Assembly: GCA_038277395.1 (NCBI GenBank)
Contig: CM076189.1
Coordinates: 237,896,653 to 237,960,652, forward strand
Length of the DNA: 64,000 nt
Source: Dryocosmus kuriphilus
Taxonomy: Eukaryota; Arthropoda; Insecta; Hymenoptera; Cynipidae
Reading direction: 5' to 3'
Part shown: positions 44,147 through 54,396 of the stretch, piece by piece
How positions within the stretch are numbered: position 1 is the stretch's first letter
Layout: the number at the start of each line of letters is the position of its first letter
The notes under the pieces: generated by a model
Told to the model about the DNA's origin: nothing
The model's database searches: none
What the model saw: the letters and a program-made list of their open reading frames with translations, nothing else
Position numbers and translations under genes: made by a program

Positions 44147-44840
44147 CGCGCCAAACACTACGGTTGGAAACGTTGGGGGGGAGGGGGTTTCAGTTGAAGT
44201 AACGTTACAAGCTAATATTAAATAACGTTTTTTTTTTGCAGATACTACCTGCATGAATAAATATTAAAAAATGTTATAATTAAAAAATGTTGTATGTATA
44301 TGCACATATATTTATATATTAAATTGAAACTTTATGGTTAGATAGTTGTTTTCGTTCTATTCGTATATTGCATTTTTAATATAATTTTAAAATCTCTTTA
44401 TGTACCTAATAATAAAAAAAGGCTTCTAACAGAGTTTGTTTGTAAGATTCTTGGTGCAATTTCTATTTCTAAAACAACAACAAAATATTCATAATTTTTT
44501 GTCAACATGCTGTAAAGCTTTCACAATAATTAAACAATGAACTTACCCAGGCTGTCACATAACAATGCAATCAAGCACATTTTAAAATAAAAAGTCTGAA
44601 AATTACATTCTTTTCTTTAAATTATTTTTTATTATTAACGAAAGTTAAATAATAATTCACCACACGGTCACCTCACTAGAAACGCGAAAAAGCGCAAGAT
44701 GAAAGTAAAATCAGAGTTTATCCAAAGGCTACGTTACTTTTCAGGGGGGGGGGGGGGATAGAAACCTACGATCGTCAACGAGGGGGGGGGGGGGGGTCAA
44801 AAATGGTCAGAAATTGGTAACGTAGTTTATGGACGGTCCC
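44067..44840. mobile_element. 774-base Harbinger-like MITE with a 60-base poly-G run
   Basis: The termini GGGACCGTCCATAAACTACG and CGTAGTTTATGGACGGTCCC are a perfect 20-base inverted repeat. TTA flanks both sides (44064-44066, 44841-44843), the size and TWA pattern of PIF/Harbinger elements. It interrupts BEL gag, and the empty site GGCTTACCTGAG restores the frame. The run of G at 44086-44145 directly follows the left terminus, and two shorter G runs (about 44744-44757, 44781-44796) lie near the right end. Confidence 0.9.
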
Positions 44841-44843
44841 TTA

Positions 44844-45298
44844 CCTGAGAATTTCGGAAGCGTAATCTTTGGTAACGAAGTCATCTTTTGTTGTCGAGTG
44901 CTGACAGTATTTCCAGTGTTTCCTTGAAGAACATCCGATGTTATTTGTGGACGATTTTTTTCCTCAAGTATTTGAAATTTGGTCATAACTACGCCGTTAA
45001 TCTCAAGAAACATATCGTCAGCAGCCTCAAATTCTTCCTTTACGAAATATTCATTTCCTTCATTGGAAAATTTTAAATTGGAGATTTGCGTATGTGATAA
45101 TATACATAATTGCCATACTTGTGAGGCAATTTGCAAACGATTTTGCAGCATCTTTATATTGAGGCTGTCATCATCCAGGCGTTTCTTTAACGAATCATAA
45201 TGTCGACTCAAAGTTTTGAAATTATTTCTTTGTTGCCAAATAAGACCGTCAAGTTGCGAACCTGGGTCTTTTTGTTCCTTTGAATTGTCCTTATTCAT
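44844..45298 (-). pseudogene. BEL gag, N-terminal part
   Basis: It opens at the ATG complementary to 45296-45298 (MNKDNSKEQKDPGSQLDGLI) and runs as a largely helical region to KITLPKFSG, the start of the DUF1759-type domain, where the MITE interrupts it. No internal stops are seen in this part. The 5' LTR and primer-binding site lie about 280 bases upstream. Confidence 0.8.
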
Positions 45299-45554
45299 TA
45301 TGAACAGTGATTTTTACCCATTCAATCTTTGACAAATAACGCTGACTTTAAATTCGCATTTGAAAACTAACGAAACAAAGTCTTATTCAATGTTTAAAGT
45401 TTAGCATAATAATATCACTCAGCGATTGCATAGCACTGCGTCATCTTCGAATCTACGCAGCACCAAAACAACCGACCGCTATGACAAGTTCCAGCAATGA
45501 TACGTAATTTTCAAGAATCATCACCAGTCCGTTACCGAATCAGAAATGCCGACA

Positions 45555-45573
45555 GATCCTGGCAGGATCGCCA
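45555..45573 (-). other. BEL primer-binding site
   Basis: On the minus strand TGGCGATCCTGCCAGGATC starts four bases inside the 5' LTR end (TGTAAACA then TTT). It resembles the TGGCGAC...CAGGA primer site common in BEL elements. I do not assign the tRNA. Confidence 0.7.
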
Positions 45574-46950
45574 AAATGTTTACAGTTCCAAAATTGAAAT
45601 TTACCGAGGATCACAAATACTGAAAAGTACTCTGCTCAGCACAATAATAACAAGCGAATCGTTTCAACACTATTAGGAAGTGTGGTTAAGTGACGTCACA
45701 GAAACAAGATGGGGGAAGAAGTAGGATAGATTTGACAGAAAATCGATCAGGTATGGTTATTTTAAACATATTTAAGACGTTTCAGAAGCAGAAATGAGAT
45801 TGTCAATCAACGAAATATGTCCTTTCACACAATCCACACCTTCCTGTTGTAATTTTGTCGAGGGTGAAAGTGTTCCAAATGCGGGTCATATAACATTTTG
45901 TGGCAAATAAAGTGAGGAAAATTATGATGACATTTTACATTTTGACTTCAATACTTTCTAAATGAATTAGAAACTACAATTCTCAGCTCTATTCAATAAC
46001 ACAATTTTCAATATTTTTATTTATGCAATTAATAAGTAAAAAACTGCTTAAAATATTGGACTGATAACTTTACGTCATTAATATTGTTTTTCATTTAAAA
46101 AGTTGGGCGAAAAATAATTCACATATTTTTTATTTTTCCAGCGATAGAATTTAAACAAAGTGAGTATTTACCAGTGGCGGATTGGCCATGCATTGTTGGT
46201 CAGGGAACCCTGGCTGCGCCCCCCTTGTTTAGCGCCCCCTAAGGCATATAAAAACGCCCAAAGAAGCTTATATTTTTTGAACAAATAAATATATTCTAGA
46301 TTGCAAAGGAAAGAGTGAAAAGAATATCCAAGACCCATAATATCCCTGACTTGCACAAATGCACATGTATTACTAGTAATACATGTTTTCTCTGATTTGT
46401 TTTTCTCTTTTTCCTTTCCATTTTATATTTCTAAAGTACATTTATCTGTTTGAAAAGTTTGATTTTTACGAGAAGCCGGTTCATTTATAATTTTCTATTG
46501 GATTAGAACTTTTATTTCCCTATGCACATCCGATCTAGATTTTTACATTTTTTCTTTACAAACACTTTATAACTAAATAGAAAAGTCTCTTACTTGATAG
46601 ACTCATTCAAATTATATAATCCAAATTCTAAAAAAAAATATATACATTTCATAATTTTTCAGAGTTATTTAAATCTTCTCGGCACAAATGACGTAGCATT
46701 TTCAGTCAGTTTGTGACATTTTTTTTAGCTAAATGTTGGTAAAACTGTTATTTTATGTTCAACTCGTTGACAGGTTCATGTTGATGTGTTACTGATATGC
46801 GGTTTTTTTACGACAGCTCATATATATTGAGTTCGTACGATTTTGAGCATTTTGTTGAATCTAGACATTTCACATTATTAATTTTAAGTTGGAAAAAAAA
46901 AACTTTTTTTAAATTATTCTTCTAAACATTTTTTAACTCAATATTCCTGA

Positions 46951-47540
46951 TAAGAAGGTTACCATTGAAAAAGGTAGAAAATTTGCAATGCTAACGTGAA
47001 TAGCACAATAATTCAATCAATTTGAATCATTGATTTATCTTTTCTTCTTGAATCCATGAAATGAGTCATGAAACGAGAAAGATTCAATCGATTTCAATAC
47101 AGTTCAAAATAATTGTCGAAATGTTGATTTAAATCGATTAAATCGATTTAATTATTGAAAAATTGAAACTACATTTTTTAATCGCGTTCAATTCAGGGAA
47201 ATATTATCTGTATTGAAATCGATTAAATGAAAGAATTAGATACTACGATTTTTAATCGCGTTCAATAACATGTGTATTTTTCCTGAATTGAACGCGATTG
47301 AAAACGGAGTTTCAATTTTTCAATAATTAAATCGATTGAATCGATTTCAATGAACATTTCAACAATATTTTTGTTCTGAATTAAAATCGATTGAATCTTT
47401 CTCGTTTCATAACATATTTCAAGGATTCATGAAAAAAAAAAGACAAATCAAGGATTTAAATTGATCACTTAATGTGATATTCACATTAGAATGTTAAATT
47501 TTCTATTTGTTTCAATGGAAGTCTTCTTACTGGGTTAAAT
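46951..47540. mobile_element. Foldback inside the hAT element, about 585 bases
   Basis: Arms of about 270 bases are inverted copies: GAAGGTTACCATTGAAAAAG on the left against TTTCAATGGAAGTCTTCTTA on the right. Further inward TCGATTGAATCGATTTCAAT-like stretches pair. ATCGATT/AATCGAT recurs throughout. Without coding capacity. Confidence 0.68.
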
Positions 47541-47570
47541 GAAAATGAAAATTTTGGTAATATAGCCGCA

Positions 47571-47786
47571 TTGGCACTTCCATGCACTCAAGTTTCATGC
47601 GAACGCTGTTTTAGCAAATTAAAAATTGTTAAAAGCCGCTTACGGAATGCAATCTCCGAAGAATTGCTACGTCTGTGCATGCTAATGGCCGTAGAACGCG
47701 ACTTGGCTGGACAGATTAATAGGGACGAAGTAATAGAAGAGTTGGCGAAAACCTCAAAGAAACTAAATGATCTGTTAAAATTTTAG
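47571..47786 (+). pseudogene. hAT transposase C-terminal dimerisation fragment
   Basis: The frame reads ALPCTQVSCERCFSKLKIVK, then SRLRNAISEELLRLCMLMAV, the hAT dimerisation domain, and ends normally with TAG after LNDLLKF. Everything upstream of about 47540 has been replaced by the foldback. The 72-codon remnant has no catalytic residues. Confidence 0.82.
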
Positions 47787-47999
47787 GAAAAATAATGCTG
47801 ATTGAAAAATATAAAATATATATAATATAATATTAAAAATATAATGCTATAATCACTAATGAATATAACCATAATGCGTTTGAACTATAAGTTCTTTTTC
47901 TACCCGCATGACTTTTTTTTTTTTTTTTTTTTTTTTAGGCAACTGGCGCCCCCAGGGGTCTGTTCCGTACCGCGCCCTCGGGTGCCCAGTCCGCCACTG

Positions 48000-49424
48000 G
48001 TATTTACCAATGACTTAATGCAGTTTAATGATAAATTTTAACCGTTGTTTTGCATTTCGTGATATGAGAGTGTTTCTGACAGGTATTATAAAATAATTTT
48101 AAAAATTTAATTTGAGGTTGTGTTCCGGCATATTAAAAATTTTAGGAAAATATTGAAATCTATTAGAGTTTTATCATTTAGTATTTTATTTTGTGGATTC
48201 GAAAAAAATGCAGAATCAAGGATTGGGAGCGATGGAACTTTTCATTTGTTTTCAGTGCAATTAGCCTTCTTGTCGCGATATTTCTTGCTATAACAAAATC
48301 CACAAAAAGGTTATGTCATCTTGAATTATTTTTTACAATTTAAAAGAATTTATTTAATTTTTCTGACATATTTTATATCAATATATTTTTTTAATTATTA
48401 TACTTTAGAGTCTTTATAACACACACCAACAGAAGTCATAAGAGTATACTCTCTGAAGTGGAGCGAACAAACTCGCACACTTTTCGTAATTTGCTTGCCC
48501 ATTCTTAAAACTCTCTCCCACATCTTCCTTCTGTCAATTCATTCTGTTAATCTAAATTTATTAATATACTTTACTTTTATTTTTCCGAGTGTTGGACAGT
48601 GATGAAAGATTAGTTCTGGGTTGTCAGAAGCCTTCGATTTACAGCCATAAACGGAAAAATAAATGTGACTTTTCGAAGGCTTGGGAGAAAATATCACACC
48701 TGACGGACCAGCCTTCATAATTAAAAATTCTTTTCTGTTACTTCAAAATGAAAGAAAAATTGTTTTTCTTTCATGTTTACATTTAGCACGTGTGAACTAG
48801 TATATAATATACCTATATTCAATCCTACTATTAGAAGTTCACATTTCCGTCACCAGATGTCATATCGCAGTTTAACATGTGATGTGCGCCAAATTAATTC
48901 AGCTACTCGACTTTGACAGCAGAGCGCGTAAGATTGGTTCGAAAAAAGCGCGGTCATGCTTCAAATAAAACAGATTTAAATATAAGGAATAAGTTCGTAA
49001 GAAAGAGAATTGGCAAGCAACATTGGCAAATCGACATTCGAAGATCGAGTACGAAGAATAACCTGAAGATGTGTAATGCTCACGCACGTAGGTGAAGATG
49101 CGTAAGTCTCACGTGCGTAGGTGAATATGCGTAAGGCTCACGCACGTAGGTGACGTAGGTGCATGAGTCATGTCTGGAAATCGAAAACAACTCCTTATTT
49201 GGTATCTGAATTACCCCTTGGGTACCAATGAGGATATTAAAATTCTATTTTAAGACTTGCTCGAGTTCAAAACCTATAAATCTATTTTGACAGTATTTGA
49301 CCTCTCTCTCACTCTAGGCGGAGCGAAAATTCTGGCTTATGATTCGTTATTTAGACATGAAAATCTTATAAGTAAGGCTCATACACGTAGGTGAAGATGT
49401 GCAGGTTCATACATGTGTCAATAT
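48000..49424. other. AT-rich interior of the 4.1-kb insertion
   Basis: No supported gene. At 49088-49160 a GTGAAGATGCGTAAG/GCTCACGCACGTAG repeat occurs about four times, with a related copy near 49374-49400. The 60-codon frame at 48913-49095 is basic and gag-like at its start, but too short to classify. Confidence 0.45.
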
Positions 49425-49925
49425 AAAAACCAATGCAGATTGCAGAGCTGTACTAGATCAGATTAAATTTGATCTTGGAACGAGAAAATCTTGTCGCGCT
49501 TTCTCGTTCCCTTTATAACTAAAAGGTTCAGATCATTCAAATTTACGAGTCTTCGACTGTATCGTCAAATCTTTGTAATTGTTCAAATATATATAAAATA
49601 AACTTGTATTTAATTGATAAAAAATATGATTATTTTCAATCTCGAATCATCCGCGAGAGCTGGACTTTCAAGTCCTTAATTGAGGAACAACCCATTCAAA
49701 GAGAACTATTCAAATCCTTTCGTGTTTCGCGGTTAACTGCGAGCCTGCGCGTTACAAACACTTCCCAATATATTTAAACCACTCTTCATAGAACCAGATA
49801 GAACAGAATATAATTAGTTCCGAATGAACCAAATCAGAGGAAATGCAAAAACAGGTTTTGACGGTTTGAAAAATGAAATGCTAACAGCAGGTAAAAAGAA
49901 ACTTCTTTTTCTTCATACCTCGGTC

Positions 49926-51113
49926 GAAAGTACGTACTTTCGTCCCTAATATGACAGAGTTTGAAAGTTGAAATTGCTAACAGCAGTGGGTAAAAAGAAA
50001 CTTTTTCTATATACCTCGGTCGAAAGTACGTACTTTCGTCCCTAATATCAGAGACGAAAGTTCAACATTTACTCCCTGTGGGAAGTACACGCGCGCCCTC
50101 TATAACGGCGGGAGGAAAGAATCATACCCAGGGTTGTTAAGACACCTTTCATGGGAGACAGACAGCTGTAAGACAGCTGTCTTTTAAGCTGTCTTTTTAG
50201 AGCTGTCTTTATAACGTCTCGAACTGTCGTCTGCTCTTGCGTTTACTAGCGTATGCAAATTTTTGCTGTGTTATTCATAGTAGTTAATTTTATTTAAACA
50301 GAAAAGTTATTGAAAATGGAATTAGGGTAAGTATACATAATAAAAAAAAATATTTCTGAAAAGCGATTTTCAAGTAACGTACAGATAGAATGAAGGAAAA
50401 AGCTGTCGTCAGAATGCTTGCGATGTGCGTTGTTTAAATAAACAAGATTGAAGAAAAAAGTATCTCCGCATGTTAGTCAAGTCGATTGCGTGTTATACTT
50501 GCCTTATACATGAGGGCATTTTGCAAAGCAGTAATTTTTGCACGTACTTTTGAAAAATCACTCCCGACTTAACCTAAAAATTGTCAATTGTAATATCGGA
50601 TGAGTCAAGTAGTTTTCATTATAAGTATTTTTTAAATTCATTGCGTTTTTATTTTGATTACGTGTCGTTATTACTGCTTTGCAAAATGCCCTCATTATAA
50701 AGGCAAGTATAACCTGGTATAACACGCAATCGACTTGACTAACATGCGGAGATACTTTTTTCTTCAATCTTGTTTATTTAAACAACGCACATCGCAAGCA
50801 TTCTGACAGCTTTTTCCTTCATTCTATCTGTAAGTTACTTGAAAATCGCTTTTCAGAAATATTTTTTTTTATTATGTATACTTACCCTGATTCCATTTTC
50901 AATAACTTTTCTGTTTAAATAAAATTAACTACTATGAATAACACCGCAAAAATTTGCATACGCTAGTAAACGCAAGAGCAGACGACAGTTCGAGACGTTA
51001 TAAAGACAGCTCTAAAAAGACAGCTTAAAAGACAGCTGTCTTACAGCTGTCTGTCTTCCATGAAAGGTGTCTTAACAACCCTGATCATACCTCGGTCGAA
51101 AGTACGTACTTTC
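49926..51113. repeat. Three tandem units with the 16-base palindrome GAAAGTACGTACTTTC
   Basis: The perfect palindrome occurs at 49926-49941, 50022-50037 and 51098-51113, each preceded by ACCTCGGTC and followed by GTCCCTAATAT. Units are about 96 and 113 bases apart once the foldback at 50129-51083 is removed. This block is not in the 3' LTR of the same element. Confidence 0.82.
50129..51083. mobile_element. 955-base near-perfect palindromic hAT-like MITE
   Basis: The ends CAGGGTTGTTAAGACACC and GGTGTCTTAACAACCCTG start arms of about 400 bases that match with only a handful of differences; a central spacer of about 120 bases separates them. The 8-base duplication ATCATACC is perfect (50121-50128, 51084-51091). 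TSD size and terminal CAGGG fit hAT. AGACAGCTGT-type units occur several times near each end. The 69-codon frame at 50558-50767 spans the centre and is not a gene. Confidence 0.9.
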
Positions 51114-51516
51114 GTCCCTAATATCAGAGACGAAAGTAACGGCGGGAGGAAAGAATTTCTCATGTGTATTAAAACTAATTCTTAACCTCTGTCATTGCTG
51201 TTGTTACCTCTAACCTTAGAAGTAGTTGTCAATGTTGTTTTGTCGTCAATTATAAATTTTATAATAAATATAATATAATGTTTAGACTAGTGAAATACAG
51301 ACATCTTTAACAAAGTGGAATTAATTTATTTTAGAAAAATATTATTAGACTTGACTCTTCGAATGTATTGGGATGCCTGCCCCCACGACCAGCAGCACTC
51401 GCTTCGCTCGTGCCGCAAATGTCAGAGGCAGGCATCAATAACATGCTTATCAACATTTAAAGTAAAAAAAAAGTAAAATTAATAACGTGCTTTCGACCGG
51501 CTATGAAGAAAAATCG

Positions 51517-51645
51517 TATACACTACGTGGCCCAAAAGTTGAAATCTCGGTCCTGCGCGAAATGCTGCCCTCGGCTTCGCCTCGGGCAGCATGACGCGCA
51601 GGGCCGAAAATTCAACTTTCGGCCCGTGTAGTGTAATATACTATT
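51517..51645. mobile_element. 128-base snapback hairpin
   Basis: ATACACTACGTGGCCCAAAA at the left pairs with TTTCGGCCCGTGTAGTGTAA at the right, and the arms continue to a GCTGCCCTCGGCTTCGCCTC core at the centre. It lies in the part of the 5' LTR that is absent from the 3' LTR. A smaller GC-rich hairpin (GATGCCTGCC ... GGCAGGCATC) is at 51371-51437. Confidence 0.7.
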
Positions 51646-51791
51646 TTCTATGACAGACGAACGAACTCTCTCCTCTCTATATACGCTTTTACGCAACAAC
51701 GTACTGCGGCGCCACTCGTGTCCATCCAAGTAGCAATATTTTGCACGTGAATTATCCCAAACTCAAGAACATACTAAACCTTAACAATTTG

Positions 51792-52369
51792 TGAATTTAC
51801 GAAGTCGACACCTTCATATAGAAACTTCGTTGAAGGTGTACGGATTCTACAATCGGGACACCACGGGACACCTTCTTTTTTGTAGAAAAGAAGAAGGCGA
51901 TGACAGTTTGCGATGTCAATAATCGCATATTGTTTGCAAAAATATATTTCTTTACACGTGCAAAGCTGGATCCAGACAGAAGTGTAAACACGTGCCTTGT
52001 TATACATTTTTGTAATTTATTATATTTTAAATTAAATAGTAAATGTAAATTCTGAGTAAAGACTTTCTTTTCGTGTGTAAAATGAGTTAATTTTTTTTCA
52101 AGTTTCAGGTTATGTTATGCGTACGTAGACAAATTTCTTTAAATTCACTGTTTTGTTTAATAAAAATGATAAATAAATGTATTAATAAATATTAAATAAG
52201 AATATTAGGAATATTTGATTATAATTGTGGCCAAAAAGTTGTTAAATTTAAGTCTCGGCCTTTTTACCCATTTTCATGATTTATAATTGATTTGTACATT
52301 CTCATCAGAGAAAGTATTAGATTTATGCAAAATTTGACTTTCGCGGATTTCATGAAATCTCCACGTTTT
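51792..52369. other. No gene seen
   Basis: AT-rich flank to the right of the BEL element. Two overlapping minus-strand frames of 64 and 77 codons (51774-52007) have no features that support coding. Confidence 0.45.
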
Positions 52370-53165
52370 GAGACCTCCTGAATCCGAAAAAATGGTTTTT
52401 ACGACCGTGTCTGTCTGTCTGTTGGCGTTGTCGTTGTTGTCGTCGTCGTTGTTGTCGTCTGTTCCCACGATAACTTTCGAAGGACTAATCGGATTGGATT
52501 GCGCTTTGGCACAATTCTTTAAGGTCCAAAAAGAAAGGACGAGTTCGTCAACCAGCGGTTTTTGACCAACGGTTATGGTTTTATCCATCAAAAACGGTTT
52601 TCACAAAATCAAAAAATCCATTTTCCGGCTAAACTATGAGAGATACAAAAAAAACGTAAGAAAGTAAAATTGTTCATCTCAAAAAAATCTACAAATTTTG
52701 TCTTAACCGTTTTTTGATAAAATGAACGGTTTTTGTTTTAATCAAGAAAACGCTATTAAAATTAAAAAACTGTGGTTTCCCGCAAAAATATTAAAGATAC
52801 AAAAAAATGGTAAAGAACAAAGTTGTCCAATTTAAAAAGATCTACAAATTTTGTTTCAACCATTTTTTGATAAAATGCACGGTTTTTGTTTTAATCGATA
52901 AAACGTTATTAAAAATTAAAGATTTCAAATTTCCCGCCAAACTATGGAAGATACGGAAAAATAATAATAAACAAAGTTGTTCGCCTCAAAAAGATCTACA
53001 AATTTGCTCACGATCATTTTTTTGAGCAGACGCGTATTTTTTGAGTTATTCGTGAAATATGTTATGAAATATAAAGAAAACCACTTTTCAGCAAAACTAT
53101 GCAAGATATGAGAAAATATTAACAAGCAGAATTGTTCACCTTAAAGAGCTACAAAAGTTATTTAT
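52370..53165. repeat. Four-unit tandem array, period about 154, with a TCTGTCTG/GTTGTCGTC head
   Basis: A head segment (52370-52560) contains GTCTGTCTGTCTGTTGGCGT and a GTTGTCGTCGTC microsatellite. Units then start near 52631, 52784, 52939 and 53094 with AAACTATGVAAGATAYRRAAAA and include AAAGATCTACAAATTTTGT and a run CATTTTTTGATAAAATG. Similarity falls off in the last unit. The layout suggests a nonautonomous element with internal repeats, but no end was found. Confidence 0.68.
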
Positions 53166-53267
53166 AAGACTCATCGTTTTACTTTTAAGAATCGAAATCC
53201 TCCATTGCGAAATTTGGAATATCACTAAAAAACTTTACCAATCTATAATGTGTTTAAAAAAAATGTA

Positions 53268-53512
53268 ATTATCGAGCGCGAAGCGCGAGTGTCATGATAA
53301 GAATGTATGCCTTAAGGGCGATAGAGCCTTAAGTAAAATAATTTCTTTTGTAATTTTTAATTTAAAGGTTTCTACGATCCATAAACACCGAGCGCGTAGC
53401 GCGAGGTGAATAATCTATCGAGTGCAAAGCGTGAGTGCCGTAAATAACTTATCGAGCACGAAGCGCGGCGCGCGTAGTGCGCGATGAGAATGTGCCCGCG
53501 CAGCGGGCAGAT
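53268..53512. repeat. GC-palindrome repeat family, copy 2
   Basis: It matches 33805-34065 over its length and carries ATCGAGCGCGAAGCGCGAG, GAGCGCGTAGCGCGAGG and CGCGCAGCGGGCAGA. In this copy one GCGCGAAGCGCG unit lies ahead of the shared start, so the unit may be circularly permuted relative to copy 1. Confidence 0.78.
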
Positions 53513-54396
53513 TTTTTTCAATAATACTAGGATAAATAATGTTCTTACATCGAAGCAGTTTCGAGACAATTTTTTGAAAAAAAAATGGAAACTTAAAATA
53601 TATCTTTAACTGTCAGTCTATGAAATGTATTCAAATACAAATTTGCAAACAAAAAATTGGAAAATTAATGCCAAAAGAATTTTGTGAATGATTTTTGCTT
53701 ATAGGAATCATTTGTCAATATTTTAGTTCTAAAGTGCTTAAATATGCTTAAAGGTTTGTCCCTGAAGTTTTGTTTCCAGTCGGTGACACTCATCATATTT
53801 TAGGATAAAACTCAAAAGAAATCACTTTAAAAAATCTAGAAAAAAAAAATAAAAAATCATTAATTTGATTCCTGTGTAAGTTTTTACAAAAGCATAAGAA
53901 TTGTTCGTAATTTTAAAAAAAAAAATTGTAAATCGTGTAACGTATGATTTGCAAAAATGTGTCACTGATATCACATTTTGATATAATAAAAAAAATTTTT
54001 TAATCTAAAATCGAGTGGGACAGTCAAGCAAAGTGCGAAAAAAAAAAACACATTTTTCATTATTTTAAAAGATTTTTATCTCTACTCTAAGTATTTTTAA
54101 ATTAATTTCGAAAGTACTTATTATCCTCTGTTGATTAATTTTGTCATCGATGACATCCCTAATAAATATAATTTTCTTTATGAAATTTACCTACACTACA
54201 GGTATGATTCTTGATCTCTGAAATAGGAATTTTCTGCCTATTTTCGGTCTGAATGAACATAAAAAAATATACATTGATTAGACATAAACAGGTCCATTTT
54301 AAGAAACTCGTAGTCCAAATGTCGCAATTTTTTGGCAACGACTCAATGTACATTTTTGGAGTAACCTACTTTTCAGAACTATTTCTTATTCCTGAC
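53513..54396. other. No gene seen
   Basis: AT-rich DNA without supported frames or repeats. Confidence 0.5.

Larger units (their letters stand above)
46172..47999 (+). mobile_element. hAT element, 1.83 kb, 8-base TSD GTATTTAC
   Basis: The termini CAGTGGCGGATTGGCCATGC and GGGTGCCCAGTCCGCCACTG are inverted repeats. The 8-base duplication GTATTTAC is perfect (46164-46171, 48000-48007). Only the C-terminal part of a transposase remains, and a foldback occupies the middle. Same terminal family as the hAT at 30424-33674. Confidence 0.92.
45674..49767. mobile_element. 4.1-kb insertion of unknown type in the BEL 5' LTR
   Basis: The ends TAGGAAGTGT and ACACTTCCCA are 10-base inverted repeats with one mismatch. 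With AT taken as the duplicated target, the empty site CACTATATATTTA is exactly that of the other LTR. The interior includes a hAT element (46172-47999), an unremarkable AT-rich region, a short basic frame at 48913-49095 (TAERVRLVRKKRGHASNKTD), a GCGTAGGTGAAGATGCGTAA repeat, and LTR-like sequence with a polyadenylation signal near 49600. It may be a damaged retroelement or several merged insertions. Confidence 0.55.
37674..51786 (-). mobile_element. BEL/Pao retrotransposon with nested insertions
   Basis: The ends match a 5-base duplication ATTTG, at 37669-37673 and 51787-51791. LTR ends are TCTTTAAAG (mutated TG) or TGTTTACAG on one side and CTTAACA on the other. Pol reads on the minus strand. 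Besides the element's own sequence, the interval contains seven or more later insertions: at 37765, 38451, 39578, 41791, 44067, 45674 (with a hAT at 46172) and 50129. Removing them leaves a normal-sized but highly mutated BEL element. Confidence 0.88.
45577..51786 (-). repeat. BEL element 5' LTR, expanded by nested insertions
   Basis: LTR sequence is present at 45577-45673, 49768-49910 and about 51640-51786. Between these lie a 4.1-kb insertion, and a stretch of about 1.7 kb absent from the other LTR that holds three repeats of a palindromic motif, the 955-base foldback and a hairpin. The match with the 3' LTR is interrupted but collinear. Confidence 0.8.

Noticed and set aside
50558..50767. 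69-codon minus-strand frame across the palindrome centre
   Set aside because: Half of it is palindrome arm; composition is low-complexity and it lacks any motif.
52274..52591. 105-codon minus-strand frame with an Asp/Asn run
   Set aside because: The acidic run is a translated GTTGTCGTC microsatellite in a repeat element.
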